Positions 1 to 8,023 of a stretch of DNA of 64,000 bases are shown here, piece by piece (the stretch's first letter is position 1; each line of letters starts with the position of its first letter). The translations under genes and the position numbers were made by a program. This DNA is from Caballeronia fortuita. GTDB taxonomy: Bacteria; Pseudomonadota; Gammaproteobacteria; Burkholderiales; Burkholderiaceae. The stretch is from the NCBI RefSeq assembly GCF_001544835.2, contig NZ_FCNX02000005.1:1-64000 (forward strand), given 5' to 3'. Below the pieces are notes generated by a model. That model was given only the letters and a program-made list of their open reading frames with translations. It searched no databases and was not told where the DNA came from.

Positions 1-131
1 GGCATCCAGTCCTGCGGCTCGATCTTGCCGTCGGCTTGCATCACCGCGTCGAAGCGGGTTTGGGCGGGGGATGCGGATGGGCTTTCCGCTTGTTGAGTCG
101 GACTTGGAAGGTCGAGGGATTGCGTGTACAT
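1..131 (-). CDS. paaA: 1,2-phenylacetyl-CoA epoxidase subunit PaaA (5' end only)
   Basis: Only the first 43 codons lie in the window; the gene runs off the left edge. The reading starts MYTQSLDLP and reaches DWMP, which matches from memory the N-terminus of Burkholderia PaaA, the catalytic di-iron subunit of the cytoplasmic monooxygenase that epoxidises the ring of phenylacetyl-CoA. The iron ligands lie beyond the edge and cannot be checked. A palindrome upstream at 177-202 looks like the operator of the pathway's TetR-type repressor, which fits a first gene of a paaABCDE operon. The call rests on a short stretch but a distinctive one. Confidence 0.8.
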   Translation of the reverse strand, partial: MYTQSLDLPSPTQQAESPSASPAQTRFDAVMQADGKIEPQDWM

Positions 132-176
132 GCAGGCTCCGCCGTCTTTTTGAGATGCGATGGAGCGAGTATAGCT

Positions 177-202
177 ATTAACCGACCGTCCGGTTGATTA
201 AT
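177..202. promoter_or_regulatory. PaaR-like TetR-family operator palindrome
   Basis: An imperfect palindrome with ACCGACC and GTCCGGT half sites flanked by TTAA on both sides, centred about 60 bases upstream of the paaA start. Burkholderia paa genes are controlled by the TetR-type repressor PaaR, which binds inverted ACCGACC-type sites; assignment to PaaR is by this family knowledge and position. Confidence 0.6.
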
Positions 203-276
203 TTTACTTGCATACGATGCAGGTCGAATAGCATGGCGTTAACCCGATAGCCGACGTGAATGTACGATCGGGACGC

Positions 277-306
277 AAAAAGGCCCAGTCGCTATATGAA
301 CTGGGC
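277..306 (-). terminator. Intrinsic terminator of the DUF4148 gene at 443-757
   Basis: A 7-bp GC-rich stem (283-289 with 300-306) and a 10-base loop are followed on the minus strand by a run of five T. It lies 137 bases past the stop of the minus-strand DUF4148 gene. Confidence 0.6.
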
Positions 307-442
307 AAAACCACCGGCGAGCCGGCGGCGGAGGTTGCTGTGCGCTCTATAAAACCGATCCGTTAAAGCGCATTTTGCGTTCTGTATTCGAGCGGCCAGG
401 CGCGTCCTGTGGTCTAAGAGGACCGCAATCGCGCCGAATTAC

Positions 443-757
443 TTACTGCCCGAAGAATGCAGCTTGAGGATCGGTACGCTGGTTCGCGCGCCCCGCTTGC
501 GACGACGCGCCAGTCGACGATCCATACCCTTCCGCCTGCGCTTGAGCAACGCGCACAGCGGCAAGGCGCGCTTCTGCTGCCTGCAGCTTTGCCGGATAGG
601 ACGCATCTTCAGCGACAGGCTCATAGCCGGCTTTCTCTACCTGGACGAGTTCGCTACGCACATCCGCGCGGCTTACCGACGCACTCGATTGTGCGAACGA
701 GACCAGCGGACTGGTAAGAACCGCTGCGGCGATCACTGCGTTGACCCACGATTTCAT
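443..757 (-). CDS. DUF4148 domain small secreted protein
   Basis: This encodes 104 residues. A cleavable signal peptide covers about residues 1-23 (hydrophobic core, then SFA before QSS). The mature part carries the DUF4148 pattern, SRADVRSELVQ, then KAGY, then SYP, and ends in FFGQ. Proteins of this family are abundant small periplasmic or secreted proteins of Burkholderiaceae with no known activity. The start at 757 is chosen because a GAGGAG ribosome site sits just upstream and the signal peptide begins there; longer in-frame starts lack one. It is paralogous to the plus-strand gene at 1118 and lies divergent from it. Confidence 0.85.
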   Translation of the reverse strand: MKSWVNAVIAAAVLTSPLVSFAQSSASVSRADVRSELVQVEKAGYEPVAEDASYPAKLQAAEARLAAVRVAQAQAEGYGSSTGASSQAGRANQRTDPQAAFFGQ

Positions 758-1117
758 GGCGACACTCCTCATTCGATGAAGCACGGCGCGTTCGCCAAGC
801 AAACGAGCGCAGTGTAAGTGCACGAAGCCCGACGATCATTCATCGCTAGAAGGAAGCATCTTTACGAAAACGGTAATGAATCGCGGATGTCGGTATGACC
901 GGAAACCGGTGTCATATACACGCGCGCTCCGTAGCGGCACACATACGCCCTATCCCGGACAAGACAACAATCTGCTAGACCCATTATTCCAATATCGACA
1001 AAGATCATTCAACGGAAACGCGAATGATCTTCCGAAGGCTCGTCTTTACACTCCGTTCACAAGCTGCTTAAAACGAAACGGCAGCGCGATCAGAAATTCG
1101 AATCGGAGGTAGTCATC

Positions 1118-1444
1118 ATGAAGACGTTCATTTCCGCAGTTGCCGTTGCTGCTGCTCTCGCAGCTCCGGCTCTTTCGTTTGCGCAGCAATCGGACACGCC
1201 GCTCAGCCGCGCGCAAGTGCGCGCTGAACTGGTTCAGCTCGAGAAAGCCGGCTACAACCCGAACATCAGCGATCCGTCCTATCCGTCGAACATTCAGGCG
1301 GCGCAGGCACGCGTAAGCGCCCAGCAACTCGCGCAAACCTCGGTGCAATCGAGCGACTACGGCTCGGTGGCCAATGGCTCGTCGCAGTCGGGACGTACTA
1401 TTGGCGCCCATTCGCGCGCGCTCGGCACCTACTTCGGCCAGTAA
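1118..1444 (+). CDS. DUF4148 domain small secreted protein
   Basis: This encodes 108 residues with a signal peptide of about 22 residues (cleavage near SFA/QQS). The DUF4148 core follows: LSRAQVRAELVQLEKAGY, then a SYP motif, ending in YFGQ. A GGAGG ribosome site lies 9 bases before the ATG. It is paralogous to the minus-strand gene at 443-757; the 360 bases between the two starts hold both promoters. It is followed by a strong terminator, so it is a single-gene transcript. Function is unknown; the family is typical of Burkholderiaceae. Confidence 0.87.
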   Translation: MKTFISAVAVAAALAAPALSFAQQSDTPLSRAQVRAELVQLEKAGYNPNISDPSYPSNIQAAQARVSAQQLAQTSVQSSDYGSVANGSSQSGRTIGAHSRALGTYFGQ

Positions 1445-1486
1445 GCAATAGCGCCGCCAGCCGGACACCATACGGCTGAAATGCAG

Positions 1487-1523
1487 AAGGGCGACCTCCT
1501 AACGAGGTCGCCCTTGTTTTTTG
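1487..1523 (+). terminator. Strong intrinsic terminator after the DUF4148 gene
   Basis: A perfect 12-bp stem (AAGGGCGACCTC pairing with its complement across a 5-base loop) is followed by G and a run of T, 43 bases after the stop codon at 1444. Confidence 0.9.
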
Positions 1524-1589
1524 CATTCGAAATGCTTCATGCAAGGTGGCATTTTGCATTCAGCATGTCCGATACGGCTAGCCGCCGAC

Positions 1590-2711
1590 TCAGTTCGCCG
1601 GAATCGTCACCACGGGTGATCTGGCCGTGTCCGTCACTTCCGCGAGCGCCATCAGGTTCTGCACGACTGTGAAGGCGTATTTGGAATCGAAGTCGCTGCG
1701 ATCGATCCAATAGTTCGATTCGTCGTAGAGCACGCTCACGTAAGCATCCTTCGGCACCTTCTCGCCCACCTTCACGATGATGGTCGGCCGAGTCTCTCCG
1801 CCGATCAGACCGATGCTCGGCTTGGTCGCGCCGGTTCCCACCTGTTCGTCGGGAACCGCGATCTGCGCGCCGAGATCGGTGAGGATGCCAAGCACCGAAC
1901 GCGTGACCATCGGAATGCGATTCTGATCCGACGATTGTCCATAGACGATCTCGTAGGTCTTCATCTTCGGCGAGAGATGCAACAGCTTCCTCACGAGCGC
2001 GAGATCGTCGACGACTTCCTTGTTCGTTCCGCTGCGCGTTGCGCCGAGCGTGATGAACACACCGCCCTTGTCCTTCTCGGGGCTGTTGCCGCCCGCGCGT
2101 TTATCGGTCTTCGCGGTCTTGTCGTCTTCCGCGTTGCGCGTTTCGATGTTCAATTCTCCCGCGAGTTGCAATCGGCGCAATGCCTGCAGAAGCAGGAAGA
2201 ATTGCGGCGAGCCCGATGCATTCGGCCCACCCAGCGCGTTGCCGTTCTGCAAGCCGCTGACCGACTGCGCCGTGATGCGCAGAAGCAAATCGATCGGTAT
2301 GCCGCTTTCGGCGAGCGGCATCACGAGCGTCGGCGATAGCGGCCGGATGTATGCGCTCGCGTAGGCATCGCCAGTGGTCGGCGTAAAGGTGAACGTCGGA
2401 TGATTCGAGTACGACACGCTGCCTGTCGCTTGCGCATAGTTCGGCTGCGCGCCCGAGCCGGCATTGAGGATAACGCCGCCCGAGGAATCGAACGTATAGG
2501 CGGCGATAATGCTGCTCACGGTGAGAAAGGACGGCGCATCGGCAAAACGCAAACCGACGATCGCCGCAAGTATTTCGCGCTTCTTCGCATCGCCGAGCGC
2601 ACGGGCGTAATCGACCTGATCAGCTTTGAGTCGTCCCGGGCCGATACCCGCGCAGCCCGCCGCGAGAAACGAGACGGAGAGAATGGCAATCGATAAGGCT
2701 TTCCTTGTCAT
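1590..2711 (-). CDS. Hypothetical lipoprotein, 373 aa
   Basis: A lipoprotein signal peptide ends in the lipobox LAAGC with Cys20 as the lipidated residue, so the protein is probably anchored to a membrane facing the periplasm. The mature part shows no family I can name. It has Ser/Thr-rich stretches at about residues 80-125, a charged Lys/Asp insertion near 200-215, and a C-terminal alpha/beta-looking section ending in VVTIPAN. The length is full and no damage is visible. It stands alone, convergent with the DUF4148 gene at 1118. Function not assigned. Confidence 0.75.
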   Translation of the reverse strand: MTRKALSIAILSVSFLAAGCAGIGPGRLKADQVDYARALGDAKKREILAAIVGLRFADAPSFLTVSSIIAAYTFDSSGGVILNAGSGAQPNYAQATGSVSYSNHPTFTFTPTTGDAYASAYIRPLSPTLVMPLAESGIPIDLLLRITAQSVSGLQNGNALGGPNASGSPQFFLLLQALRRLQLAGELNIETRNAEDDKTAKTDKRAGGNSPEKDKGGVFITLGATRSGTNKEVVDDLALVRKLLHLSPKMKTYEIVYGQSSDQNRIPMVTRSVLGILTDLGAQIAVPDEQVGTGATKPSIGLIGGETRPTIIVKVGEKVPKDAYVSVLYDESNYWIDRSDFDSKYAFTVVQNLMALAEVTDTARSPVVTIPAN

Positions 2712-2881
2712 GGCTTTTTGTGAAGTGAGAGGAGGATCGTCGGCGCTTAGCCGCGGAGCATCTGGGCGGCGGTCGCAAATTTCATACCTTTGAGCACGAA
2801 CGATCCCATCCGGCGCGTTGCACGCCGGCTCTTCGATGCATGACGAACGGTTCGCTATGTCACGCTGCGTAGGTCTTCACA

Positions 2882-3097
2882 TCATGAAGCGTGATCGTGT
2901 CGCGTCTTTACTTGCGTCCGTGCCTGAGCTTGCGCGCGACTGTCCTGCGCGATATACCGGCTTGCCTCCTTGTGTTGTGCGACGAGCGCATCGAGACGGT
3001 CTTGCGCGAAGCGCGGTCCGTCCTCGCGGGCGAAAGCCGGAGCGGCGAGCGTTGCCGCCGCAAGGACGATGATCGTGGCGAAAGGCGTTCTTTTCAT
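2882..3097 (-). CDS. Small secreted hypothetical protein, 71 aa
   Basis: A signal peptide of about 23 residues (cleavage near AFA/RED) precedes a short, very polar mature part rich in Gln, Ala and Arg. A GAGGTG ribosome site lies six bases before the ATG at 3097. The mature region resembles short exported proteins often seen in Burkholderia, with no known role. It is monocistronic and divergent from the DUF2235 gene at 3367. The signal peptide and ribosome site make it a likely real gene despite its size. Confidence 0.65.
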   Translation of the reverse strand: MKRTPFATIIVLAAATLAAPAFAREDGPRFAQDRLDALVAQHKEASRYIAQDSRAQAQARTQVKTRHDHAS

Positions 3098-3366
3098 GAT
3101 TCACCTCGCGATTGAATGCGGCATGCATTACGCATTCGCCGCTCGCCAAGCATCGCACATCGGTTCGGACGCTGCGCGCGGTGTGCGCGCTTCGATCTCT
3201 CTTGCGTCCCCCGTCTTTCCGCCAAAATCCAGCGCGCTCCTGCCTGAGACGCTCATTGCACCGTTCGCGTGCTTGCGGACGGTGCCCGGATTACCTATTC
3301 CTTACTTCAAGGCGTCTTTTGTCATACCGGCGCCGCATGGACCGAACGATTCAGGAGACGCGCACC

Positions 3367-4413
3367 ATGAATCTCGCCATCTTCTTCGACGGCACGTGGA
3401 ACGAGCCCAATGACCGCACCAACGCCTATCTGCTCTACAAGCTCGCGCCCGAGACGGACCAGCAAGAAACGCTTTACGTGCCCGGCGTCGGCACGCAAGG
3501 CAACGGGCTCTTCTCGCTCGCGAACAAGTTCCTCGGCGGCGCATTCGGCGATGGTCTCAGCGAGAACATCAAGAGCGGCTATGCGTGGTTATGTCAGCGC
3601 TACAAGCCCGATGCGAAGATCTACATCTTCGGCTTCAGCCGTGGCGCCTATTCCGCGCGCAGCCTGGCCGGCCTCATCCGCAAGTGCGGACTCGCGAACG
3701 ACTGGAGCCCTCAGTCAATCGATCAGGCCTACGGCATCTATCGCGACAAGGACGTCGGGCCCGCGGATGACTCCGTCGTCGAGTTCCGCAAGCAGTTCAC
3801 GCGCGAGGTGAATGTGGAGTTCATCGGCGTATGGGATACGGTCGGCGAACTCGGCATACCAGTGGATGGCGTGCCGGCGCCGGGATTTTCGAGCTATTAC
3901 AAGTTCCACGACACGACGCTTTCGAACAGCACGAAAGCGGCCTATCACGCGATCGCCGCGAACGAATTTCGCTCGCTCTACAAGCCGACTTTGTGGACGC
4001 GAGGCACCGATGCGCGCGGCGCAGATCTGCCGCTCGAACAGCGCTGGTTCGCGGGCGCGCACGCGAACGTCGGCGGCGGCTATGTGACGCCGCCGCGCAC
4101 GCCTGAAGACCTTTTGCCGCTCATTCCTGCCGAATGGCTGCGCAAGAAGGCGGCGGAACGCGGTCTTGCAATCGATGGGCCGATCGCGATTCCCCCGCAA
4201 GCGTTTCAGTCGCAACCGATCGATTCATACGCCGAGTTCACGACTCATCATCCATTCTTGCAGGCCGTGTGCAGAAAGGAGCCGCGCGCGGCGGGAACGG
4301 CGCTGAACGAAACGATCGATCCGAGCCTGCTCGAACGGCTCGGCGTACCCGGCTTTCTCGACATGTATCCAACGCTCGTCGCACAATTGAAAGCGCTGCC
4401 TCGCGGAAATTAG
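3367..4413 (+). CDS. DUF2235 (Tle1-like) alpha/beta hydrolase
   Basis: This encodes 348 residues. The N-terminus MNLAIFFDGTWN is the DUF2235 hallmark, and GFSRG at residues 89-93 is the nucleophile elbow (Ser91). An Asp in GVWDTVG and a His in AGAHANVGGGY would complete a Ser-Asp-His triad. DUF2235 includes the T6SS phospholipase effectors of the Tle1 group and housekeeping hydrolases of unknown substrate. No signal peptide, vgrG or immunity gene is adjacent, so an effector role is not supported here. The start at 3367 follows an AGGAGA ribosome site; an upstream ATG at 3337 has none. Confidence 0.85.
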   Translation: MNLAIFFDGTWNEPNDRTNAYLLYKLAPETDQQETLYVPGVGTQGNGLFSLANKFLGGAFGDGLSENIKSGYAWLCQRYKPDAKIYIFGFSRGAYSARSLAGLIRKCGLANDWSPQSIDQAYGIYRDKDVGPADDSVVEFRKQFTREVNVEFIGVWDTVGELGIPVDGVPAPGFSSYYKFHDTTLSNSTKAAYHAIAANEFRSLYKPTLWTRGTDARGADLPLEQRWFAGAHANVGGGYVTPPRTPEDLLPLIPAEWLRKKAAERGLAIDGPIAIPPQAFQSQPIDSYAEFTTHHPFLQAVCRKEPRAAGTALNETIDPSLLERLGVPGFLDMYPTLVAQLKALPRGN

Positions 4414-4448
4414 ATAAGGAACCCGAAAGAGTTCCCCGAAGCGTCACA

Positions 4449-4835
4449 TCAGAAAAGATGCGGCGGCCTGCGATCCGTCATGTCGCGCGGCAAGGTTTCA
4501 TCAAGCTCGAATTCAATGTTCGGATAGTCTTGCAAGCGGCCGCTCACTTCGGCTTCGCGCTCGCTCGTGAAAAGGCCGTCGAGATAATCGAACGACAGCT
4601 TCTCCACGAGCGCCTTCAACGCGAGTTCAGGGCTGCGTTTCGGCTCCGTGGCGATGTCGCCCGAATCCATGCAGGCGCGGAACTCGCCGTTCTTCGAATC
4701 CATCGCGCCGATGTCGATCACCTTGCCGTCGACATTCTGCGCGAGCACGCGCTGCTCCACCGCAAAAAGCCTGAACGGACGTTCGAGGCTCGCGGGCGGT
4801 TCCGGATTGCTATCTTTGTTTCGTTGATCGGTCAT
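4449..4835 (-). CDS. Hypothetical protein, 128 aa
   Basis: A soluble acidic protein without signal peptide or membrane segment. It opens MTDQRNKDSNPEPP; the middle has a DGKVIDIGAMDSKNGEF stretch and the C-terminus is charged and Pro-rich. No family recognised. The start at 4835 is preferred over 4871 because a GGAG-like site precedes it and the longer form adds a poorly composed segment. It is convergent with the DUF2235 gene (36 bases apart) and divergent from the SDR gene. Confidence 0.65.
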   Translation of the reverse strand: MTDQRNKDSNPEPPASLERPFRLFAVEQRVLAQNVDGKVIDIGAMDSKNGEFRACMDSGDIATEPKRSPELALKALVEKLSFDYLDGLFTSEREAEVSGRLQDYPNIEFELDETLPRDMTDRRPPHLF

Positions 4836-4984
4836 GGTGTGTCGCTCCGGTATGTGCATCGATCGAAACAATGCAGCAAAGGCCGCGCCCGCGGTCTGTG
4901 CGATGCAGCATCGACACCGCTTTCCTGCGTGCGCCGCGTCGTCCTACATTGAAGCATCGGTCACGAATCGAAGGAGCAGTCACC

Positions 4985-5755
4985 GTGAATGGAACCATGA
5001 GCGGAAAGATCGCAGTCATCACCGGCGCGAGCCGCGGCCTCGGGCGCAACGCCGCGCTGAAACTCGCCGAACAGGGCGCGGGCGTGATCGGCACCTACAA
5101 CCGCAATGCGCAAGCTGCGCATACGCTCGTCGATGAAATCGCTCAAGCGGGCGGCAAGGCGGCCATGCTGGAACTCGATGTCGCCCGCTGCGAAACCTTC
5201 GGCGCTTTCGGCGACGCCCTCTGCAAGACGCTGGAAGATCTGTTCGAGCGCGAGAACTTCGATTTTCTCGTGAACAATGCGGGCATCGGCATCCATGCGC
5301 TTTTCGCCGAAACGACGCCTGCGCAATTCGACGAGCTCGTCAACATCCAGTTGAAGGGGCCGTTTTTCCTGACGCAGACGCTCTTGCCATATCTGCACGA
5401 GGAAGGCGCGATTCTCAACGTATCGAGCGGACTCACGCGTTTCGCGCTGCCGGGGTTCGCAGCGTATGCCGTGATGAAAGGCGGCATCGAAGTGTTGACG
5501 CGTTATCTGGCGAAGGAGCTTGGACCGCACGGCATCACGGTCAATACCATTGCGCCCGGCGCGATCGAGACGGACTTCGGCGGCGGCGCCGTGCGCGACG
5601 ATCACGATACCAACCGCTTCGTCGCCGACAACACCGCACTCGGGCGCGCGGGCCTGCCGGACGATATCGGCGGTGCGATCGCGGCGCTGCTCTCGGACGG
5701 CAATCGCTGGATGACGGCGCAGCGCGTCGAGGTGTCGGGAGGCATGTTCATCTGA
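4985..5755 (+). CDS. SDR family NAD(P)-dependent oxidoreductase
   Basis: This encodes 256 residues and is a classical short-chain dehydrogenase. The cofactor motif TGASRGLG lies at about residues 14-21, NNAGIG near 90, catalytic Ser in NVSSG, the YAVMK Tyr/Lys pair, and IAPGAIETDF in the cofactor loop. It ends with the usual EVSGGMFI. The length is typical of FabG-like enzymes, but the substrate cannot be told from sequence. The GTG at 4985 is taken as the start because AAGGAG sits eight bases upstream; the ATG at 4997 in the same frame is the alternative. Terminator at 5782. Confidence 0.85.
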   Translation: MNGTMSGKIAVITGASRGLGRNAALKLAEQGAGVIGTYNRNAQAAHTLVDEIAQAGGKAAMLELDVARCETFGAFGDALCKTLEDLFERENFDFLVNNAGIGIHALFAETTPAQFDELVNIQLKGPFFLTQTLLPYLHEEGAILNVSSGLTRFALPGFAAYAVMKGGIEVLTRYLAKELGPHGITVNTIAPGAIETDFGGGAVRDDHDTNRFVADNTALGRAGLPDDIGGAIAALLSDGNRWMTAQRVEVSGGMFI

Positions 5756-5781
5756 CGCATCGGCCCGCGACGCACGAAAAA

Positions 5782-5806
5782 AAACCGGACGCCGAGGCGT
5801 CCGGTT
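5782..5806. terminator. Bidirectional intrinsic terminator
   Basis: A 12-bp stem of AAACCGGACGCC and its complement has A runs on the left and T runs on the right, so it can stop transcription from the SDR gene on the plus strand and read-through from the porin gene on the minus strand. Confidence 0.85.
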
Positions 5807-5822
5807 TTGCATGCAGCATGCG

Positions 5823-5885
5823 TAATGCCTAATGCTTAATGCTTAATGCTTAATGCTTAATGCTTAATGCTTAATGCTTAATGCA
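5823..5885. repeat. 7-bp tandem repeat TAATGCT, nine copies
   Basis: Nine head-to-tail heptamers TAATGCT, seven perfect, with one mismatch each in the first and last. They lie between the SDR terminator and the 3' end of the porin gene. A microsatellite of this unit is prone to copy-number change by slippage, but it lies outside coding sequence. Confidence 0.95.
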
Positions 5886-5916
5886 ATATTCGATGCATCA
5901 AGCCGCGAAGCATCGC

Positions 5917-7164
5917 TTAGAAGCGGTGGATGATGCCCACGCCCGCTGCGAACATGCTGCGCGATGCCGACGGCGCGCTCTGGAAGCCGTCGCCGATCGT
6001 GGCGTTGGCCGACGTCTGGCGATTGGTCGACGTGTTCGTCGGAACAGCCAGCGTGTTGCCGTTCGCGCGCTGGAATGCTTCCAGTGCGTACAGGCCCGTG
6101 CGCTTCGACAGCGAGTAGTACTGCGAGAGGTTGAACTGGTGGTACGACGCAGCGTCGTTGATGCCGTTCGCCTTGCTGGCCCACGTGTAGCTGTAGCCCG
6201 CCGCGAAGTCCCATGCCGACGTCGCCTTCCAGTGCAGCACCGTGCCTGCCGTGTTGAAGACGGCTTCGTCGGTGAAGCGCGAGTTCACGCCCGGAATGTA
6301 CTGAACGTTCGTGTACGTGACCGAGATGTCCCAGGCGCTGTTGAACTGGTAGCCGCCCGCGACCGCAAAGCGCTGCTGCGCTTGCGCACGCTGGTAGCCC
6401 GCCGTCACCGCCGACACGCCCGGCTGCCCCGTGCCATCGGTCGCCGACGTGCTGTTGATCGTCGTCGAGTTGCCGCTATAGATGCCGCCGCCTTCAGCCG
6501 CGTTGTTGATGCGCGAGAACGCGACCGTACCGCCGATCGGGCCTTGCTGATACTGGATCGCCGCCGACCAGGTCGAGCCCTGGTACACGCTGTCGGGCAC
6601 GCCCGCGAACGAGTACGAGCCGCTCACCGTCAGGCCGTAGAACTTCGGCGACGTGTAGACGATCGAGTTGTTCGCGCGATAGATCGTGTCGAGGCCGTCC
6701 AGATCGCCCGGGTGCGCGCCGAAGTAGCCGGTCAGCCAGTTCGTCGGGCTATACGGCGACAGCAGCGTGTAGTACGAGGTGTACTGGCGGCCGGCGGTCA
6801 ACGTACCGTATGCCGGGTTCGTCAGACCGACCCATGCCTGGCGGCCGAACATCGCATTGGTGAATTGCTGTTGTCCGCTGTTGATGTCGAAGCCCGACTC
6901 CAACTGGAAGATCGCCTTGTTGCCGCCGCCAAGATCCTCGGCGCCCTTCAAGCCGAAACGGCTGCCCGCCCAGATGCCGGACGCCGTCTTGATGTTCGAA
7001 CGGCCCGGGTTCGTCTTCGCCAGGTTCGTCTGGCTGCTTTGGTAGACGATCGAATCGTCGACGATACCGTACAGCGTGACGCTGCTCTGCGCGAACGCCG
7101 GTGCTGCGGCTGCGAACGCCGTAGCTGCGACGACGGCGGCCTTGGTCAACGTGAAACCCTTCAT
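5917..7164 (-). CDS. Gram-negative porin (OmpC-like, Burkholderia type)
   Basis: This encodes 415 residues. The signal peptide is cleaved near AFA/QS at residue 25, followed by SSVTLYGIVDDSI, the standard first strand of beta-proteobacterial trimeric porins. GLKGAEDLGGGNKAIFQLE and FGRQAWVGL are conserved in the family, and the protein ends GVGIIHRF with terminal Phe, the outer-membrane assembly signal. It forms a non-specific 16-strand channel for small solutes. GAGGAG lies five bases before the start. It is monocistronic, and the upstream 495 bases hold no gene. Confidence 0.93.
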   Translation of the reverse strand: MKGFTLTKAAVVAATAFAAAAPAFAQSSVTLYGIVDDSIVYQSSQTNLAKTNPGRSNIKTASGIWAGSRFGLKGAEDLGGGNKAIFQLESGFDINSGQQQFTNAMFGRQAWVGLTNPAYGTLTAGRQYTSYYTLLSPYSPTNWLTGYFGAHPGDLDGLDTIYRANNSIVYTSPKFYGLTVSGSYSFAGVPDSVYQGSTWSAAIQYQQGPIGGTVAFSRINNAAEGGGIYSGNSTTINSTSATDGTGQPGVSAVTAGYQRAQAQQRFAVAGGYQFNSAWDISVTYTNVQYIPGVNSRFTDEAVFNTAGTVLHWKATSAWDFAAGYSYTWASKANGINDAASYHQFNLSQYYSLSKRTGLYALEAFQRANGNTLAVPTNTSTNRQTSANATIGDGFQSAPSASRSMFAAGVGIIHRF

Positions 7165-7659
7165 TTTTTCTCCTCAAGCGGTGGGCAATTTACTTGCGTG
7201 CGAGTCGTGGAACCGGTGCCGCCGTGGCGACGTCGTTATGTTTCAACTCGTAACTTTTATCGCTGGCAAGTGTATGGCTTACAGACCGAATGGGAAAGAA
7301 AGACACACCTTTGTGTCGTTTTTTTTCACTGTCTGGTTAACGAGTATTTTCTGGCGCGCAGATATTGGGCAACCGGTCATGAAACTGACAGCGAGTCGAC
7401 ACGAGCGTGGCGCGAGCGCGTCCAAGGCGCGCGGCGTGTGAGGCCCGGCCTATCCGTCGGAGGCTTGCTGGACAAGGGTGTCCGGGATGGTCGTCGTTTT
7501 TTGGGGGCTCCGGGCGCAGCGGCACTCACGAAGCAGTTTCTCAGGGCGACACGCGTCACTCTCGCATCGAAAGTATTATGAAAGTTATCCGACGATGCGC
7601 AAACGCGAACATGACATCGGGCGAACGCAGTGCAAGCTCGCGACGCCCGATCGATGCGG
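7165..7659. other. Gene-free porin upstream region
   Basis: Between the start of the porin gene and the stop of the gene at 7660 I see no convincing coding sequence. It contains an AT-richer patch around 7230-7380 that should hold the porin promoter, and one terminator-like hairpin pointing the other way (7302-7326). Confidence 0.5.
7302..7326 (+). terminator. Orphan plus-strand terminator-like hairpin upstream of porin
   Basis: The hairpin GACACA, loop CCTT, TGTGTC is followed by G and eight T. Flanking A residues can pair with the T run and lengthen the stem. No plus-strand gene precedes it. It may end a small divergent RNA; the stem is short, so confidence is limited. Confidence 0.4.
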
Positions 7660-7932
7660 CTAGTGCTCGATCTTCGCGCGCAGCTCGCGCGCCGTTTCGA
7701 GCAGACCTTCGTAGCCCGAGCGCGCATGGGCGGGCAAATCTGGATCGCCGACGAGCGTCCCGAGCGTCTCGATGATGCTGTACAGGATGCCCCTCGCCGC
7801 GCCGGCCGCCATCTTGCCCGTGGCGTACGATTCGTCGACGTGCGTTATCGCCGCATCGAAATGTTCGACGGCGGGATGCGCGTCGTCGATACCCGATGCG
7901 TCGTCGCGCGGTCTGTTCGGGTCGCTGTTCAT
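7660..7932 (-). CDS. Hypothetical protein, 90 aa
   Basis: A small soluble acidic protein, starting MNSDPNRP and ending LETARELRAKIEH. It is probably all-helical, with Ala-rich amphipathic helices after residue 30 and no signal peptide. The start at 7932 has AGGGAGG nine bases upstream, which decides against longer forms. No family recognised. It lies 91 bases downstream of the Rieske oxygenase gene on the same strand and could be co-transcribed with it. Confidence 0.7.
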   Translation of the reverse strand: MNSDPNRPRDDASGIDDAHPAVEHFDAAITHVDESYATGKMAAGAARGILYSIIETLGTLVGDPDLPAHARSGYEGLLETARELRAKIEH

Positions 7933-8023
7933 GATGATGGACCTCCCTTGTATGGTTTCTTCGCTGCCCTTTCTGTATAGCGCCGCGGCGCGACCCGCGC
8001 AATCCGCGCGCACCTGAACACGT

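Noticed and set aside
3367..4413. DUF2235 gene as a T6SS phospholipase effector
   Set aside because: The fold fits, but no vgrG, PAAR, adaptor or immunity gene is next to it and many DUF2235 proteins are not effectors.
5823..5885. CRISPR-like array
   Set aside because: Units of 7 bases directly adjacent with no spacers, and no cas genes in the window; it is a microsatellite.
5881..7581. Long plus-strand open frame over the porin gene
   Set aside because: It is a shadow of the minus-strand porin, very rich in Arg, Val and Ala, with no family pattern; the porin has a signal peptide, strand pattern and terminal Phe.
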